Origin: Verrucomicrobiota bacterium
GTDB taxonomy: Bacteria > Verrucomicrobiota > Kiritimatiellia > CAIQIC01 > Lenti-01
Direction of reading: 5' to 3'
Length of the DNA: 16,330 nt
Assembly (NCBI GenBank): GCA_003451935.1
Contig: DMJA01000246.1
Location: forward strand, 1-16,330
Each line of letters opens with the position of its first letter. The first letter of the stretch is position 1. Position numbers and translations under genes: made by a program. This document shows, piece after piece, positions 1 through 7,666 of this stretch. The notes below the pieces were generated by a model. The model was not told where the DNA came from, did not search any database, and worked only from the letters and a program-made list of their open reading frames with translations.

Positions 1-174
1 CGCCGCTACGCCATCGACTGCTCCAAGATCGAGCGCGATCTCGGCTGGCGCCCCGCCGAAACCTGGGCCACCGGCTTCGACCGCACCGTCGCCTGGTACC
101 TCTCCCACTCCGAGTGGTGCGCCCAGGTCCGCTCCGGCGACTACCAAAAATGGATCGCCGCCCACTACGGCTGA
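1..174 (+). CDS. rmlB: dTDP-glucose 4,6-dehydratase, C-terminal end (partial)
   Basis: Only the last 57 codons are in the window; the 5' part lies before position 1. The reading frame is open from base 1 to the TGA at 172-174. The tail reads RRYAIDCSKIERDLGWRP, then a TGFDRTVAWYL stretch and an ending VRSGDYQKWIAAHYG. This matches the conserved C-terminus of RmlB-type short-chain dehydrogenases, which convert dTDP-glucose to dTDP-4-keto-6-deoxyglucose for rhamnose and other deoxysugars of surface polysaccharides. The NAD-binding and catalytic parts cannot be checked here. A related nucleotide-sugar epimerase/dehydratase is possible, but the spacing of the SKIERDLGW and tail motifs fits RmlB best. 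The next gene begins 23 bases downstream on the same strand. Confidence 0.85.
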   Translation, partial: RRYAIDCSKIERDLGWRPAETWATGFDRTVAWYLSHSEWCAQVRSGDYQKWIAAHYG

Positions 175-197
175 TCATACTTAATTATTAATTGCCT

Positions 198-1457
198 ATG
201 AAAACCTTCCCCCTCACGATCCAACAAACCGAAGAACTCGCGAAAAGGTTTCCGACGCCTTTCCACCTCTACGACGAAGCCGCCATCCGCGCCAACGCGC
301 AACGGCTCACGAAGGCCTTCTCCATCCTCCCCGGCTTCCGCGAATTCTTCGCCGTCAAGGCCGCGCCCAATCCGTACCTCCTCAAAATTCTCGCCGACGA
401 GGGCTTCGGCGCGGATTGCTCTTCGCTCGCCGAGCTCCGCCTCTGCGAAGCCGTCGGCCTGACCGGCGACCGCGTCATGTTCACCTCCAACGAAACCCCC
501 GACACCGAATTCCGCGAGGCCCGCAAACTCGGCGCCATCATCAACCTCGACGACGTCACGCACATCGACGCGCTCGTCGCCGCCACCGGCTCCCTGCCCG
601 AGACCCTTTGCTTCCGCTACAATCCCGGCGCCGCCAAGGCCGGCAACGCCATCATCGGCCATCCCGAGGAAGCCAAGTACGGCCTGACCCGCGACCAGTT
701 GTTCGAGGCCTACGCCAAGGCCCGCGACCTCGGCGTGAAGAAATTCGGCCTGCACACCATGGTCGTCTCCAACGAACTCGACGAGCAGTACCACGTCGAA
801 ACCGCCCGCATGCTCTTCGAGCTCGTCGTCGAAATCAAAACCCGCCTCGGCATCCGCATTTCCTTCGTCAACACCGGTGGCGGCATCGGCATCCCGTACC
901 GCCCCGGGCAAAAGGCCGTGGACTACGAAACCATCGCCCGCGGCGCGCGGAAGCTCTACGACGAGATCATCGTCCCCGCCGGGCTCGATCCGCTGGCCTA
1001 CAACATGGAATGCGGACGCGCCATCACCGGCCCCTACGGCTGGCTCGTCACCCGCGCCCTTCGGAGCAAGGAAACCTACCGCTCGTACATCGGCGTCGAC
1101 GCCTCCATGGCCAACCTGATGCGCCCCGGCATGTACGGCGCCTATCACCACATCACCGTGCTCGGCAAGGAAACCGCTCCCGCCACGCACACCTACGACA
1201 TCGTCGGCTCGCTGTGCGAGAATTCCGACAAGTTCGCGATCAACCGGCAGCTTCCCGAGATCGAGATGGGCGACCTGCTCGTCATCCACGACACCGGCGC
1301 CCACGGCCACGCCATGGGCTACAACTACAACGGCAAGACCCGCTCCGCCGAGCTGCTCCTCCGCCCCGACGGCTCCGTCCTCCAGATCCGCCGCGCCGAA
1401 ACCCTCGACGACCTCTTTGCCACCCTCGACTTCGACGCCCTCCCCAGCTTCAAGTAA
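198..1457 (+). CDS. lysA: Diaminopimelate decarboxylase-like PLP enzyme (fold III), 419 aa
   Basis: It is predicted to decarboxylate meso-diaminopimelate to L-lysine, the last step of lysine synthesis, in the cytoplasm. Family features visible: the PLP lysine in FFAVKAAPNPY (K54), HTMVVS (H186), the glycine-rich phosphate-binding NTGGGIG (225-231), ECGR (271-274), the second-subunit cysteine motif SLCENSDKF (C340), and HDTGAHGHAMGYNYNGK near the C-terminus with Y375. Length is normal for the family. I prefer the ATG at 198 over an in-frame TTG at 192 because both lack a Shine-Dalgarno match and the protein begins naturally at MKTFPLT. The leader (175-197) is strikingly AT-rich. The gene converges on the large sensor gene with only 26 bases between stop codons, and part of its 3' end recurs at 7667-7833. 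A related fold-III amino-acid decarboxylase is the main alternative. Confidence 0.88.
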   Translation: MKTFPLTIQQTEELAKRFPTPFHLYDEAAIRANAQRLTKAFSILPGFREFFAVKAAPNPYLLKILADEGFGADCSSLAELRLCEAVGLTGDRVMFTSNETPDTEFREARKLGAIINLDDVTHIDALVAATGSLPETLCFRYNPGAAKAGNAIIGHPEEAKYGLTRDQLFEAYAKARDLGVKKFGLHTMVVSNELDEQYHVETARMLFELVVEIKTRLGIRISFVNTGGGIGIPYRPGQKAVDYETIARGARKLYDEIIVPAGLDPLAYNMECGRAITGPYGWLVTRALRSKETYRSYIGVDASMANLMRPGMYGAYHHITVLGKETAPATHTYDIVGSLCENSDKFAINRQLPEIEMGDLLVIHDTGAHGHAMGYNYNGKTRSAELLLRPDGSVLQIRRAETLDDLFATLDFDALPSFK

Positions 1458-1477
1458 ATCCGCCCCTCGCCAAGCTC
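1311..1477 (+). repeat. Direct repeat, intact copy: 3' end of lysA plus about 20 bases
   Basis: This stretch covers codons 372-419 of lysA, its TAA stop and roughly 20 bases beyond. It is repeated in the same orientation at 7667-7833. Encoded residues are identical from AMGYNYNGK through RRAETL and diverge only in the last 16 codons (40 of 48 residues identical by my hand alignment). The match carries on past the stop (TAAATC-x-GCC-x-CTCGCCAAGC in both) and then ends abruptly. The two copies bracket the minus-strand DUF485/ActP/sensor operon. Confidence 0.85.
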
Positions 1478-1483
1478 GCTGTT

Positions 1484-4400
1484 CTATGTCCCTCCGAGGA
1501 AATCGTAGCTGATTTTCTTCTGGATGGCGGCGAGGCGGACGAAGGCTTCCCGCAACAAGACGGTTTGCGCCGGATCGAGCCGCCGCCAGTCGATCGTGTT
1601 GTCGAGGGGCCGGTTTTCCTGGAGGCATTCGGCTTGATGCAGGAGCCGCAGGCGCAGCAGGGTGTCGTAGGCAATGGTGGTTTTCTGCAGATCGGATTCC
1701 GCGACCCGGTTGCGGCGGGCGAGCGCATCGAGGCGGTCCAGCGTGTGGGTTTCATCCAACCGCTCCCCCACGGCGTAGAGGCGCGCGGAACCGATGAGTG
1801 GCAACAGGGCCTCCTTGAGATCAAGCCGCGCGGCCCGGGCGCGCCGCCCGGGCGGCCGCAACCAGAGCCCGAGGCGGCCGGGCGGCGGCCGGAAGCGCAT
1901 CAGATCGCTCGCGAGGAAGGGCAGAAACGGCGGGTGGAGCCGGAGCGTCTCGTGCACGTGGAGCCGCAACCGGCGGGCCAGTTCGACTTCCCCGGCCACC
2001 GCCCTGAAATCCAGAAAGACGTTGAATTCCAGCAATTGCTTGGGTTCAGCGGTGCGGATCCAGTCCGCGGTGGTCCGCTCCCATTCCGCGAGCGAGGCGC
2101 ACCATTTCGGATTTTTCGCCATGACGCCCCCCGGGCAGAAGAAAAAACCCGCCCGGTCGAGCCCGTTGCAGACCCGGCCGCCCAGTTCGAGAAAATAGCG
2201 GGCGGCGGCCGTTTCTCCAGCGGGCGGATCGTACAGCAGGGCGTTGTCCTGGTCGGCGAAGAACGTCATTTCCTGCCGGCCCTGGCTGCCGAGCGCGAGA
2301 AAAACGAAGGGACATGGCGCGGGCCCGAGTTCCGCGATGGCCAGTTCGATGAACCGCGTCGTGGCCGCGTCGCAGATGGCGGAGATCAGGCGTGTCGTCT
2401 GGCGGGCATGGGCGCCGCTTTCCAACAGGGCCTTGACAAGCAGGGGCGCCCGGCGCGCCCATCGGATCGCCTCTTCCGCCGTGGCCGCATGGGCGATCTT
2501 TTCGGTGAGCATGGCGGCCTCGCTGCCGTGCAGATGCAGGATGTCGCGGCCGTGGATCAGGCCGACGATGTCGCCGCCGTCGTCCGTCACCGCCAAGTGC
2601 TCGACGCCTTTTTCCTGCATCAACAGCAGCGCTTCGTACACCTGGGCATGGCGCGGAATGGCGACGACCGGCTCCCGGACCACGCCGCGGATTGGATCGT
2701 CCGGACGCGCGTCCCCGGCCAGGCTCCGGACCCGCAAGGTCCGATCCGTGACGAGGCCTGTGGGCCGGCCGCTTTCCGCGCGGACCAGGACGGCTTCCGA
2801 ATCCCGGGCGGTCATGAGCGCCGCGACCTGCCGGAGGGTCATGTCGGGCGAACAGAAGAGCGCGGGATGGCCGAGGCGCTCCACCGATTCGTGCAGATAG
2901 AGCAGCGAGGTCTGCAGCCGCTCGATCAGGGATTCGCGCTCCGCCTCCCGGCGCGCATCGGCGCTGGTGTCCTCGATGCACCCATCCATGAACCGGGCGG
3001 CGCCGGCGGCATCGCGGACCAGCTTGGCGTCGAGGGTCAAGGTCCGCCCCTCCCCGTCGGGCGTGGCGAGATGCAGGCGCTGGCGCGCTTGGCCCGCCCC
3101 TTCGAGCCGGCGCATGAAATCGTCGAACGCCGCGGCATCGGGAAAGACGTCGGCGAGCTCGGGCGGGTGATCGGCGGCGGCGGCGAGCGCCGGGAGCAGT
3201 TCGCGCGCAGCGGAGTTGACGGCCATCACCGCGCCGCGCCGGTGGGCCCGGGCCCGGAAGAGTCCGAGCGCCGCGTGGCCGGCCGCTTCCGCGAGAACGC
3301 TTCCGGGTTCGACGGCCCCCGCGGGCGCCGCCGCGGCGCCCGGCGCCGGACGGACTATCAAGTCGCGCGTCTGCAGGATCAATCCGTCCTTTCCCGCGAC
3401 GGAGATTCGGCTGAAGGTCAGCAGGCAATCGAGCAGGCTTCCGTCCCGTCCGCGCAACACGGCTTCGAGGCTCTCGTGGCGCTCTTCGCCGGGGCGCACC
3501 TCGCCCAAGGCTTCCCAGATCCGCTCGTTGCCCGGCAGATGCGGCAAGAGGTCGGCGAGATCCAGCAGCTCGATTTCGGGGCCGTCATAGCCGAGACGCC
3601 CCAGCAGCGTGGGATTGGCGTAGCGGCACCGGCCTTCGACCGCGAGCAGCGTGCCTTCGGTGGCGGCTTCGACCAGCGCGCGATAGCGCTCCGTGGATTC
3701 GCGCAGCCCGTCTTCGGCCACCCGCCGACGGCGCTCGATCAACAGGCTTTGCCGGATCACGTACAGCAGCAGCAGGGCGATCACGCCCGCGATGCCCGCC
3801 GAAATCCGGGCCAGGTGCCGCTCGAAGCGGGCGATTTCCGCCTTCACGTCTTCCGTGTACATGCCGGTGCCGATGATCCACCCCCAGGGCTCGAAGCCGC
3901 GGATGTAGGATTCCTTCGGCACCAAGCGGTGCGGATCGTCCTTCCACTGCCACACGTAGTCGACGAACCCCTCGTTCTGCCGCCGCACCAGATTGGCGAA
4001 CTCCACGAAGATGCGGGTGCCGCGCGGATCCCGGAACTCGCCGACGTCCTGCCCGTTCAGTTCCGGCCGGTAGGGGTGCATCAGCATGCGGGGCTGCATG
4101 TCTTGGAGCCAGAAATAGTCCTTCCCTTCGTGCCCATAGCGCAGGGTTTCGATCCGCTTCTGGGCCAATTGCTGGGCCTGCGCGAGGGGAACCACCCCGT
4201 TTTGCACCTCTTGGTCGGCCTCGGCCAAGATGCCCCAGGCGGAGTTGACCAGTTCCCGGATCAACTCGCGCTTCTGTTCGAGCAGCGAATTCTCGATGGC
4301 GGGCAGGATGATGTCCAGCAGCACCACCCCGAACAGGAACAAGGCCGCAACGGTGGGCAGCACGATGCGCAGCGCGAATTTCAGGCCGCGGGGCGGAACG

Positions 4401-5161
4401 AAATGGGGCGCGGCGGCGGGCGGCTGGAAGGCGCCCTTCGGGCCCGCCAGAATCGCGTCGCGAAACGCCTTCCAGAGATCGAGGGGCATCTCGATGCCGG
4501 TCTGCGTGCCGCTGTGGTGGAAATCGCTGCCCGCGCAAACCAACAGCTTCAGGCGGCGAGCCATCTCCACCAACCGGGCCCGGGCCTCGGGCGAAAACGC
4601 CGGATAAAGCGCCTCGATGCCGTCGAGGCCAAGCTCTTGGAGCGCGGGCAACAGCGCTTCCAGCTTGTCCGCGTTGGGTTCCAGAAACAGAGGATGGGCC
4701 AGGAACGCGCGCCCCCCGGCGCGGTGCACCAGAGCGATGCCATCGGCCAGATCGATGCGGCCGGTCGCGGCCCCCGGCAAGAGGGCCATTTCGGACCGCG
4801 GCCCGTGGAGGCGCTTGCGGCGCAGCGAACCGGCGATGCTCTCCAGCCCCTCCCCGTGGCTCAGCCACATGGCATCCAGGTTGGCGCGCAGTTCCTCGTG
4901 GCCCGGATCGAATCCATATGCCAACAGGTGGGCCGACTTGCCCCCATGGTCGCACGTGATCTCCACGCCCGTGATGAAACCGATGCCGCGCCGCGCGAGC
5001 CGCCGGCGGAAGGCCGGCAGCCCGGCCAAGGAGTCGTGGTCCACGAGCGCGGCGAAAACCGCCTGGTCGGCCGCGAGCCGGTCCGCGACGGCCTCGGGCG
5101 CGAGCGTGCCGTCGCTATGCAGCGAATGGCAGTGCAGATCGACTCGGATCATCGCGCTCAT
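1484..5161 (-). CDS. Membrane sensor: PHP - Cache - PAS x2 - CBS x2 - DUF294 nucleotidyltransferase, 1225 aa
   Basis: Domains in order: PHP phosphoesterase (about 4-240) with an apparently complete metal set (H10, H12, D17, D41-H42-D43, E67, H78, H156, D213, H215), most like the TrpH/YciV branch; membrane helix 262-287; Cache-type sensor (about 290-440, with GKDYFWLQD and PWGWIIGTGMY); membrane helix 453-475; PAS (about 486-600); a weaker PAS-like domain (about 624-735); a helical linker; a CBS pair (about 765-880); DUF294 nucleotidyltransferase (about 890-1055) with GSQGRQE and DQD (D970, D972); DUF294 C-terminal domain (about 1085-1220). Predicted topology puts Cache in the periplasm and every other domain in the cytoplasm. 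The start is set by GGAG five bases before ATG. It is the last gene of its operon, 30 bases after actP. CBS-DUF294 proteins are known neighbours of acetate symporters; the fused PHP and Cache domains are unusual. The substrate of either enzyme domain is unknown. Confidence 0.9.
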   Translation of the reverse strand: MSAMIRVDLHCHSLHSDGTLAPEAVADRLAADQAVFAALVDHDSLAGLPAFRRRLARRGIGFITGVEITCDHGGKSAHLLAYGFDPGHEELRANLDAMWLSHGEGLESIAGSLRRKRLHGPRSEMALLPGAATGRIDLADGIALVHRAGGRAFLAHPLFLEPNADKLEALLPALQELGLDGIEALYPAFSPEARARLVEMARRLKLLVCAGSDFHHSGTQTGIEMPLDLWKAFRDAILAGPKGAFQPPAAAPHFVPPRGLKFALRIVLPTVAALFLFGVVLLDIILPAIENSLLEQKRELIRELVNSAWGILAEADQEVQNGVVPLAQAQQLAQKRIETLRYGHEGKDYFWLQDMQPRMLMHPYRPELNGQDVGEFRDPRGTRIFVEFANLVRRQNEGFVDYVWQWKDDPHRLVPKESYIRGFEPWGWIIGTGMYTEDVKAEIARFERHLARISAGIAGVIALLLLYVIRQSLLIERRRRVAEDGLRESTERYRALVEAATEGTLLAVEGRCRYANPTLLGRLGYDGPEIELLDLADLLPHLPGNERIWEALGEVRPGEERHESLEAVLRGRDGSLLDCLLTFSRISVAGKDGLILQTRDLIVRPAPGAAAAPAGAVEPGSVLAEAAGHAALGLFRARAHRRGAVMAVNSAARELLPALAAAADHPPELADVFPDAAAFDDFMRRLEGAGQARQRLHLATPDGEGRTLTLDAKLVRDAAGAARFMDGCIEDTSADARREAERESLIERLQTSLLYLHESVERLGHPALFCSPDMTLRQVAALMTARDSEAVLVRAESGRPTGLVTDRTLRVRSLAGDARPDDPIRGVVREPVVAIPRHAQVYEALLLMQEKGVEHLAVTDDGGDIVGLIHGRDILHLHGSEAAMLTEKIAHAATAEEAIRWARRAPLLVKALLESGAHARQTTRLISAICDAATTRFIELAIAELGPAPCPFVFLALGSQGRQEMTFFADQDNALLYDPPAGETAAARYFLELGGRVCNGLDRAGFFFCPGGVMAKNPKWCASLAEWERTTADWIRTAEPKQLLEFNVFLDFRAVAGEVELARRLRLHVHETLRLHPPFLPFLASDLMRFRPPPGRLGLWLRPPGRRARAARLDLKEALLPLIGSARLYAVGERLDETHTLDRLDALARRNRVAESDLQKTTIAYDTLLRLRLLHQAECLQENRPLDNTIDWRRLDPAQTVLLREAFVRLAAIQKKISYDFLGGT

Positions 5162-5191
5162 CGGTTCTCCGCCGGGCCGGTCCTCCGTCCG

Positions 5192-7111
5192 TCAGCGCCT
5201 GGCGGCGCGCGCGGGCTCCCCGGGCGCCCGCTTCGGCGTGAGCAGCGACACCACCACCAGCGCGATGAAGCTGAGCGGAATCGAAACGATGCCGGGGTTG
5301 CTGAAGGGGACGGGCGCGGACGCGGGATCGAGCCCGTACAGCTTGTAGAGCTCCGGCGAGAACAGGATCAGCCCGAGGGAGGCGACGATGCCGACGAATA
5401 TCGACGCCACGATGCCTTTCGCCGTGGTGCGCTTCCAGAACAGCAGCATCAGGATGGCCGGCAAGTTGGCGGAGGCGGCCACGGCAAAGGCCAGCCCCAC
5501 CAGGAACGTCACGTTGATCCCCTTGAACAGGATGCCCAGCACGATGGCGATGGCGCCGATGACAAAGGCGGAGATCTTGCCGGCGCGGATCTTGGTGCGG
5601 TCGTCCATCCCGAGGTTCAGAAAGCGATCGCAGAAATCGTGCGCCACGGCGCCCGACGCCGCCACGATCAGCCCGCTGACCGTGCCAAGCACGGTGGCGA
5701 ACGCGATGGCGGAAATGACGGCGAAAAGGAGTTCCCCGAACGAACGCGCCAGCAACGGCGCGGCCATGTTGCTGTCTGCGGGATTCAGCACCCCGTTGAT
5801 CGCCGCGCCCGAGCCCATGAACAGCGTCAGGATGTAGAAGAAGCCGATGGCGGCAATGGCGACGATCGTGGATTTGCGCGCGCTGGCGGGGCTGGGCACC
5901 GTGTAGTAGCGGATCAGGATGTGCGGCAGCGCGGCCGTGCCCAGGAAGAGCGCCAGCATGAGGGAGATGAAATCGAACTTCTCGAGCGGAGTGCCCTGGA
6001 CCTTGAACTTGAGGCCGGGGCGCATGAACAGGTTGCCCGGCGTGGAGGCGGGATAATACGCCGTGACCTTGGCGCCGTCCGCATCGCCGAAGCGCACCTC
6101 TTTCCAGCGCCGGATCCGCGTGTCGCGATCGGAAAGGGCCGACAGCAGGCCGACCGGTGAAACCGCGCCCCGCGGCATTTCCGTGTCGCCGCGCAGGGAT
6201 TCCAGATTGCCGACCTGGCGCAGGGCGTTGTCCTTGGAGGCGGGCGCGCCGTTGATCAGGCGGCGGCCGTCAGGCGTGGCCACGTCCGATTGGATTTCCA
6301 CCAGGCGGGTGCCCGCCGGACCGGCGTCGACCAGCCACCACGTCTCTTGGCCGCCCCGGTTCAGGCGGGCGAAGGCATGCTGCGCGGCCGGCACTCCTTT
6401 CACCTCCACCACGCTCCACCCCGGATCGGTCACGGCCAGTTGTGCCCCCTCGCCCTGCGCGGCCAGGACCACGGGCTCGTGGAAGGGCACCCGTCCGCCC
6501 TGATCCGGCCGGGGATTGAACCCGCGGAGGCACACGGCCACGACGAGGACCGTGGAGAAGACGATCAGCAGCGCGCCCTTCAAGAACTGCACGTAGGTGG
6601 TGGAGGCCATGCCCGCCGTGGCGACGATGGTGATGACGATCGCGCCCACCATGATGACGCCCCAGTAGTGGTCGAGGCCCAAGAGCGGCTGGACCAGCAC
6701 GCCCGCGCCCACCATTTGCGGAATCAAATAGCAGATCGAAACGACCAGGGTGCTCAGCGCCGCCGCCAGCTTGATGCCGCGCGAATTGTACTTGGAGTCG
6801 ATGGCGTCGGTGAACGTGTATTTGCCCAGCCGCTTCATCGGTTCGGCCACCACGAAAAGCGCCACGATCCACCCGGCCAGATAGCCGATGGAATACAGGA
6901 ATCCGTCGTAGCCCGCCGTCGCGATCATGCCGCAAATGCCCAAAAACGAGGCGGCGGAGAGATAGTCGCCCGCGAAGGCGATGCCGTTGACCGCCCAGTG
7001 GATCTGGCCGCCCGCGGCATAATAGCCGCTGGAGGTCTTGGTTTTGCTGCCCAGATAGAAGGACAGCCCCAGCACGAACAGCACGAAGGAGAGAAAGACG
7101 AAGATGGCCAT
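5192..7111 (-). CDS. actP: ActP-type sodium/carboxylate (acetate) symporter with long periplasmic insertion, 639 aa
   Basis: A solute:sodium symporter family inner-membrane protein, closest in pattern to cation/acetate symporter ActP. Recognisable stretches are the N-terminal SGYYAAGGQIHWAVNGIAFA and GDYLSAASFLGICG, then GTAALPHILIRYYTV, SAIAFATVLGTVSG and VGLAFAVAASANLPAI. About 13 membrane helices can be picked out. E. coli ActP is about 550 residues; the extra length lies in one hydrophilic block of about 180 residues (200-378) between helices six and seven, where the usual loop is about 40 residues. With the N-out topology of the family this block would face the periplasm. It starts one base after the DUF485 stop, which suggests translational coupling, and precedes the sensor gene. 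Acetate is the likeliest substrate; lactate, pyruvate or propionate are possible. Confidence in family is high, in substrate moderate. Confidence 0.9.
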   Translation of the reverse strand: MAIFVFLSFVLFVLGLSFYLGSKTKTSSGYYAAGGQIHWAVNGIAFAGDYLSAASFLGICGMIATAGYDGFLYSIGYLAGWIVALFVVAEPMKRLGKYTFTDAIDSKYNSRGIKLAAALSTLVVSICYLIPQMVGAGVLVQPLLGLDHYWGVIMVGAIVITIVATAGMASTTYVQFLKGALLIVFSTVLVVAVCLRGFNPRPDQGGRVPFHEPVVLAAQGEGAQLAVTDPGWSVVEVKGVPAAQHAFARLNRGGQETWWLVDAGPAGTRLVEIQSDVATPDGRRLINGAPASKDNALRQVGNLESLRGDTEMPRGAVSPVGLLSALSDRDTRIRRWKEVRFGDADGAKVTAYYPASTPGNLFMRPGLKFKVQGTPLEKFDFISLMLALFLGTAALPHILIRYYTVPSPASARKSTIVAIAAIGFFYILTLFMGSGAAINGVLNPADSNMAAPLLARSFGELLFAVISAIAFATVLGTVSGLIVAASGAVAHDFCDRFLNLGMDDRTKIRAGKISAFVIGAIAIVLGILFKGINVTFLVGLAFAVAASANLPAILMLLFWKRTTAKGIVASIFVGIVASLGLILFSPELYKLYGLDPASAPVPFSNPGIVSIPLSFIALVVVSLLTPKRAPGEPARAARR

Positions 7112-7112
7112 G

Positions 7113-7406
7113 TCAGCGGCCCTCCGCCGGGGCTTGCGGGACGTCGAGCTTCCGCTCCCGGGCGTTGCACAGGGCGTTGTAGACCAAGGCTTGAACGAGG
7201 GCGACCCCGATGAGGGCGAAGCCGTACACCGTGGCCAGATTCAAGCCGCCGCAGATCGTTTTCTCCATGAGCATGGGTCGCAGCAGATTGATGGCCACGA
7301 ATCCGGCGTAGAAGAGGGAATACGACAACACCATCCAGACCCCCAGCCGCATTTTGTAGTTTTGGGCGGGATCCTTCCCGGCGGAAACGGACGGTTCATG
7401 AAACAT
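7113..7406 (-). CDS. DUF485 family small membrane protein, 97 aa
   Basis: A short inner-membrane protein with two predicted helices (about residues 21-42 and 58-80) separated by a short loop, and charged ends. Small DUF485 proteins (YjcH-like) are typically encoded immediately before actP and are regarded as a companion subunit of the symporter. The frame is open further upstream, but the ATG at 7406 is the start because it has an excellent AGGAGAG Shine-Dalgarno just before it, and the upstream extension looks non-coding. The stop TGA is separated from the actP ATG by one base. It is the first gene of the minus-strand operon, and any operon promoter should lie between 7407 and about 7560. 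DUF4212, the other small symporter partner, is an alternative label, but the neighbouring transporter is ActP-like. Confidence 0.85.
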   Translation of the reverse strand: MFHEPSVSAGKDPAQNYKMRLGVWMVLSYSLFYAGFVAINLLRPMLMEKTICGGLNLATVYGFALIGVALVQALVYNALCNARERKLDVPQAPAEGR

Positions 7407-7450
7407 TTTCCACTCTCCTGGTTGTGGCTCCAATGCACACAAAGGACCAT

Positions 7451-7477
7451 GTAATACCACTTCCGCCGCCAACGCAA
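7451..7477 (-). promoter_or_regulatory. Weak candidate promoter for the DUF485-actP-sensor operon
   Basis: Read on the minus strand, an extended -10-like TGG-TATTAC (7451-7456) lies 15 bases after a poor -35-like TTGCGT (7472-7477). It would start transcription about 40 bases before the DUF485 ATG. The spacer is short and the hexamers are weak, so this is only the best-looking site in the upstream region. I saw no convincing sigma-54 -24/-12 pair. Confidence 0.25.
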
Positions 7478-7557
7478 GGCGCGGCTGTAAATATTTGCCC
7501 ATGCGCTCCGCCCCCCGTTTGTGATTGGCGCCGCCGGGGGCAGACCACCCGAAACCC

Positions 7558-7666
7558 GGAGGAAATATGAACATTGTGGGATCGACGTGTGCCAGCTGCT
7601 TGGCCAAGGTTTTCGGCTCCGACGCGAGGGTCCCGGATGGCCCTTGCGCGCCAACTCCCCGAAATC
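7558..7666 (+). pseudogene. Possible degraded upstream part of the second lysA copy, or a truncated gene start
   Basis: A strong Shine-Dalgarno (GGAGG, 7558-7562) precedes an ATG at 7567 that opens MNIVGSTCASCLAKVFGS. This resembles, in the right order, the lysA cysteine motif DIVGSLCENSDKFA that sits just upstream of RQLPEI in the intact gene. Bases 7649-7666 encode RQLPEI in the frame of the remnant that follows, so reaching it from the MNIVGS frame needs a frameshift and about 31 extra bases. Two readings are possible: eroded lysA sequence, or the 5' end of another small gene fused by deletion to the lysA remnant. The RQLPEI part is the more secure. Confidence 0.4.

Noticed and set aside
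192..197. TTG at 192 as the lysA start
   Set aside because: ATG two codons later is the more likely start, and neither has a supporting ribosome-binding site.
165..1628. A 487-codon minus-strand frame antisense to lysA
   Set aside because: Gly/Val/Ala/Asp/Glu-rich shadow typical of the complement of GC-rich coding sequence; lysA is unambiguous on the plus strand.
416..6160. A 1914-codon open frame on the plus strand running across lysA and antisense to the sensor and ActP genes
   Set aside because: Its product is low-complexity Arg/Pro/Gln/His-rich with no domain, while both genes it covers have complete conserved motifs on their own frames. GC-rich codon bias makes such antisense frames long by default.
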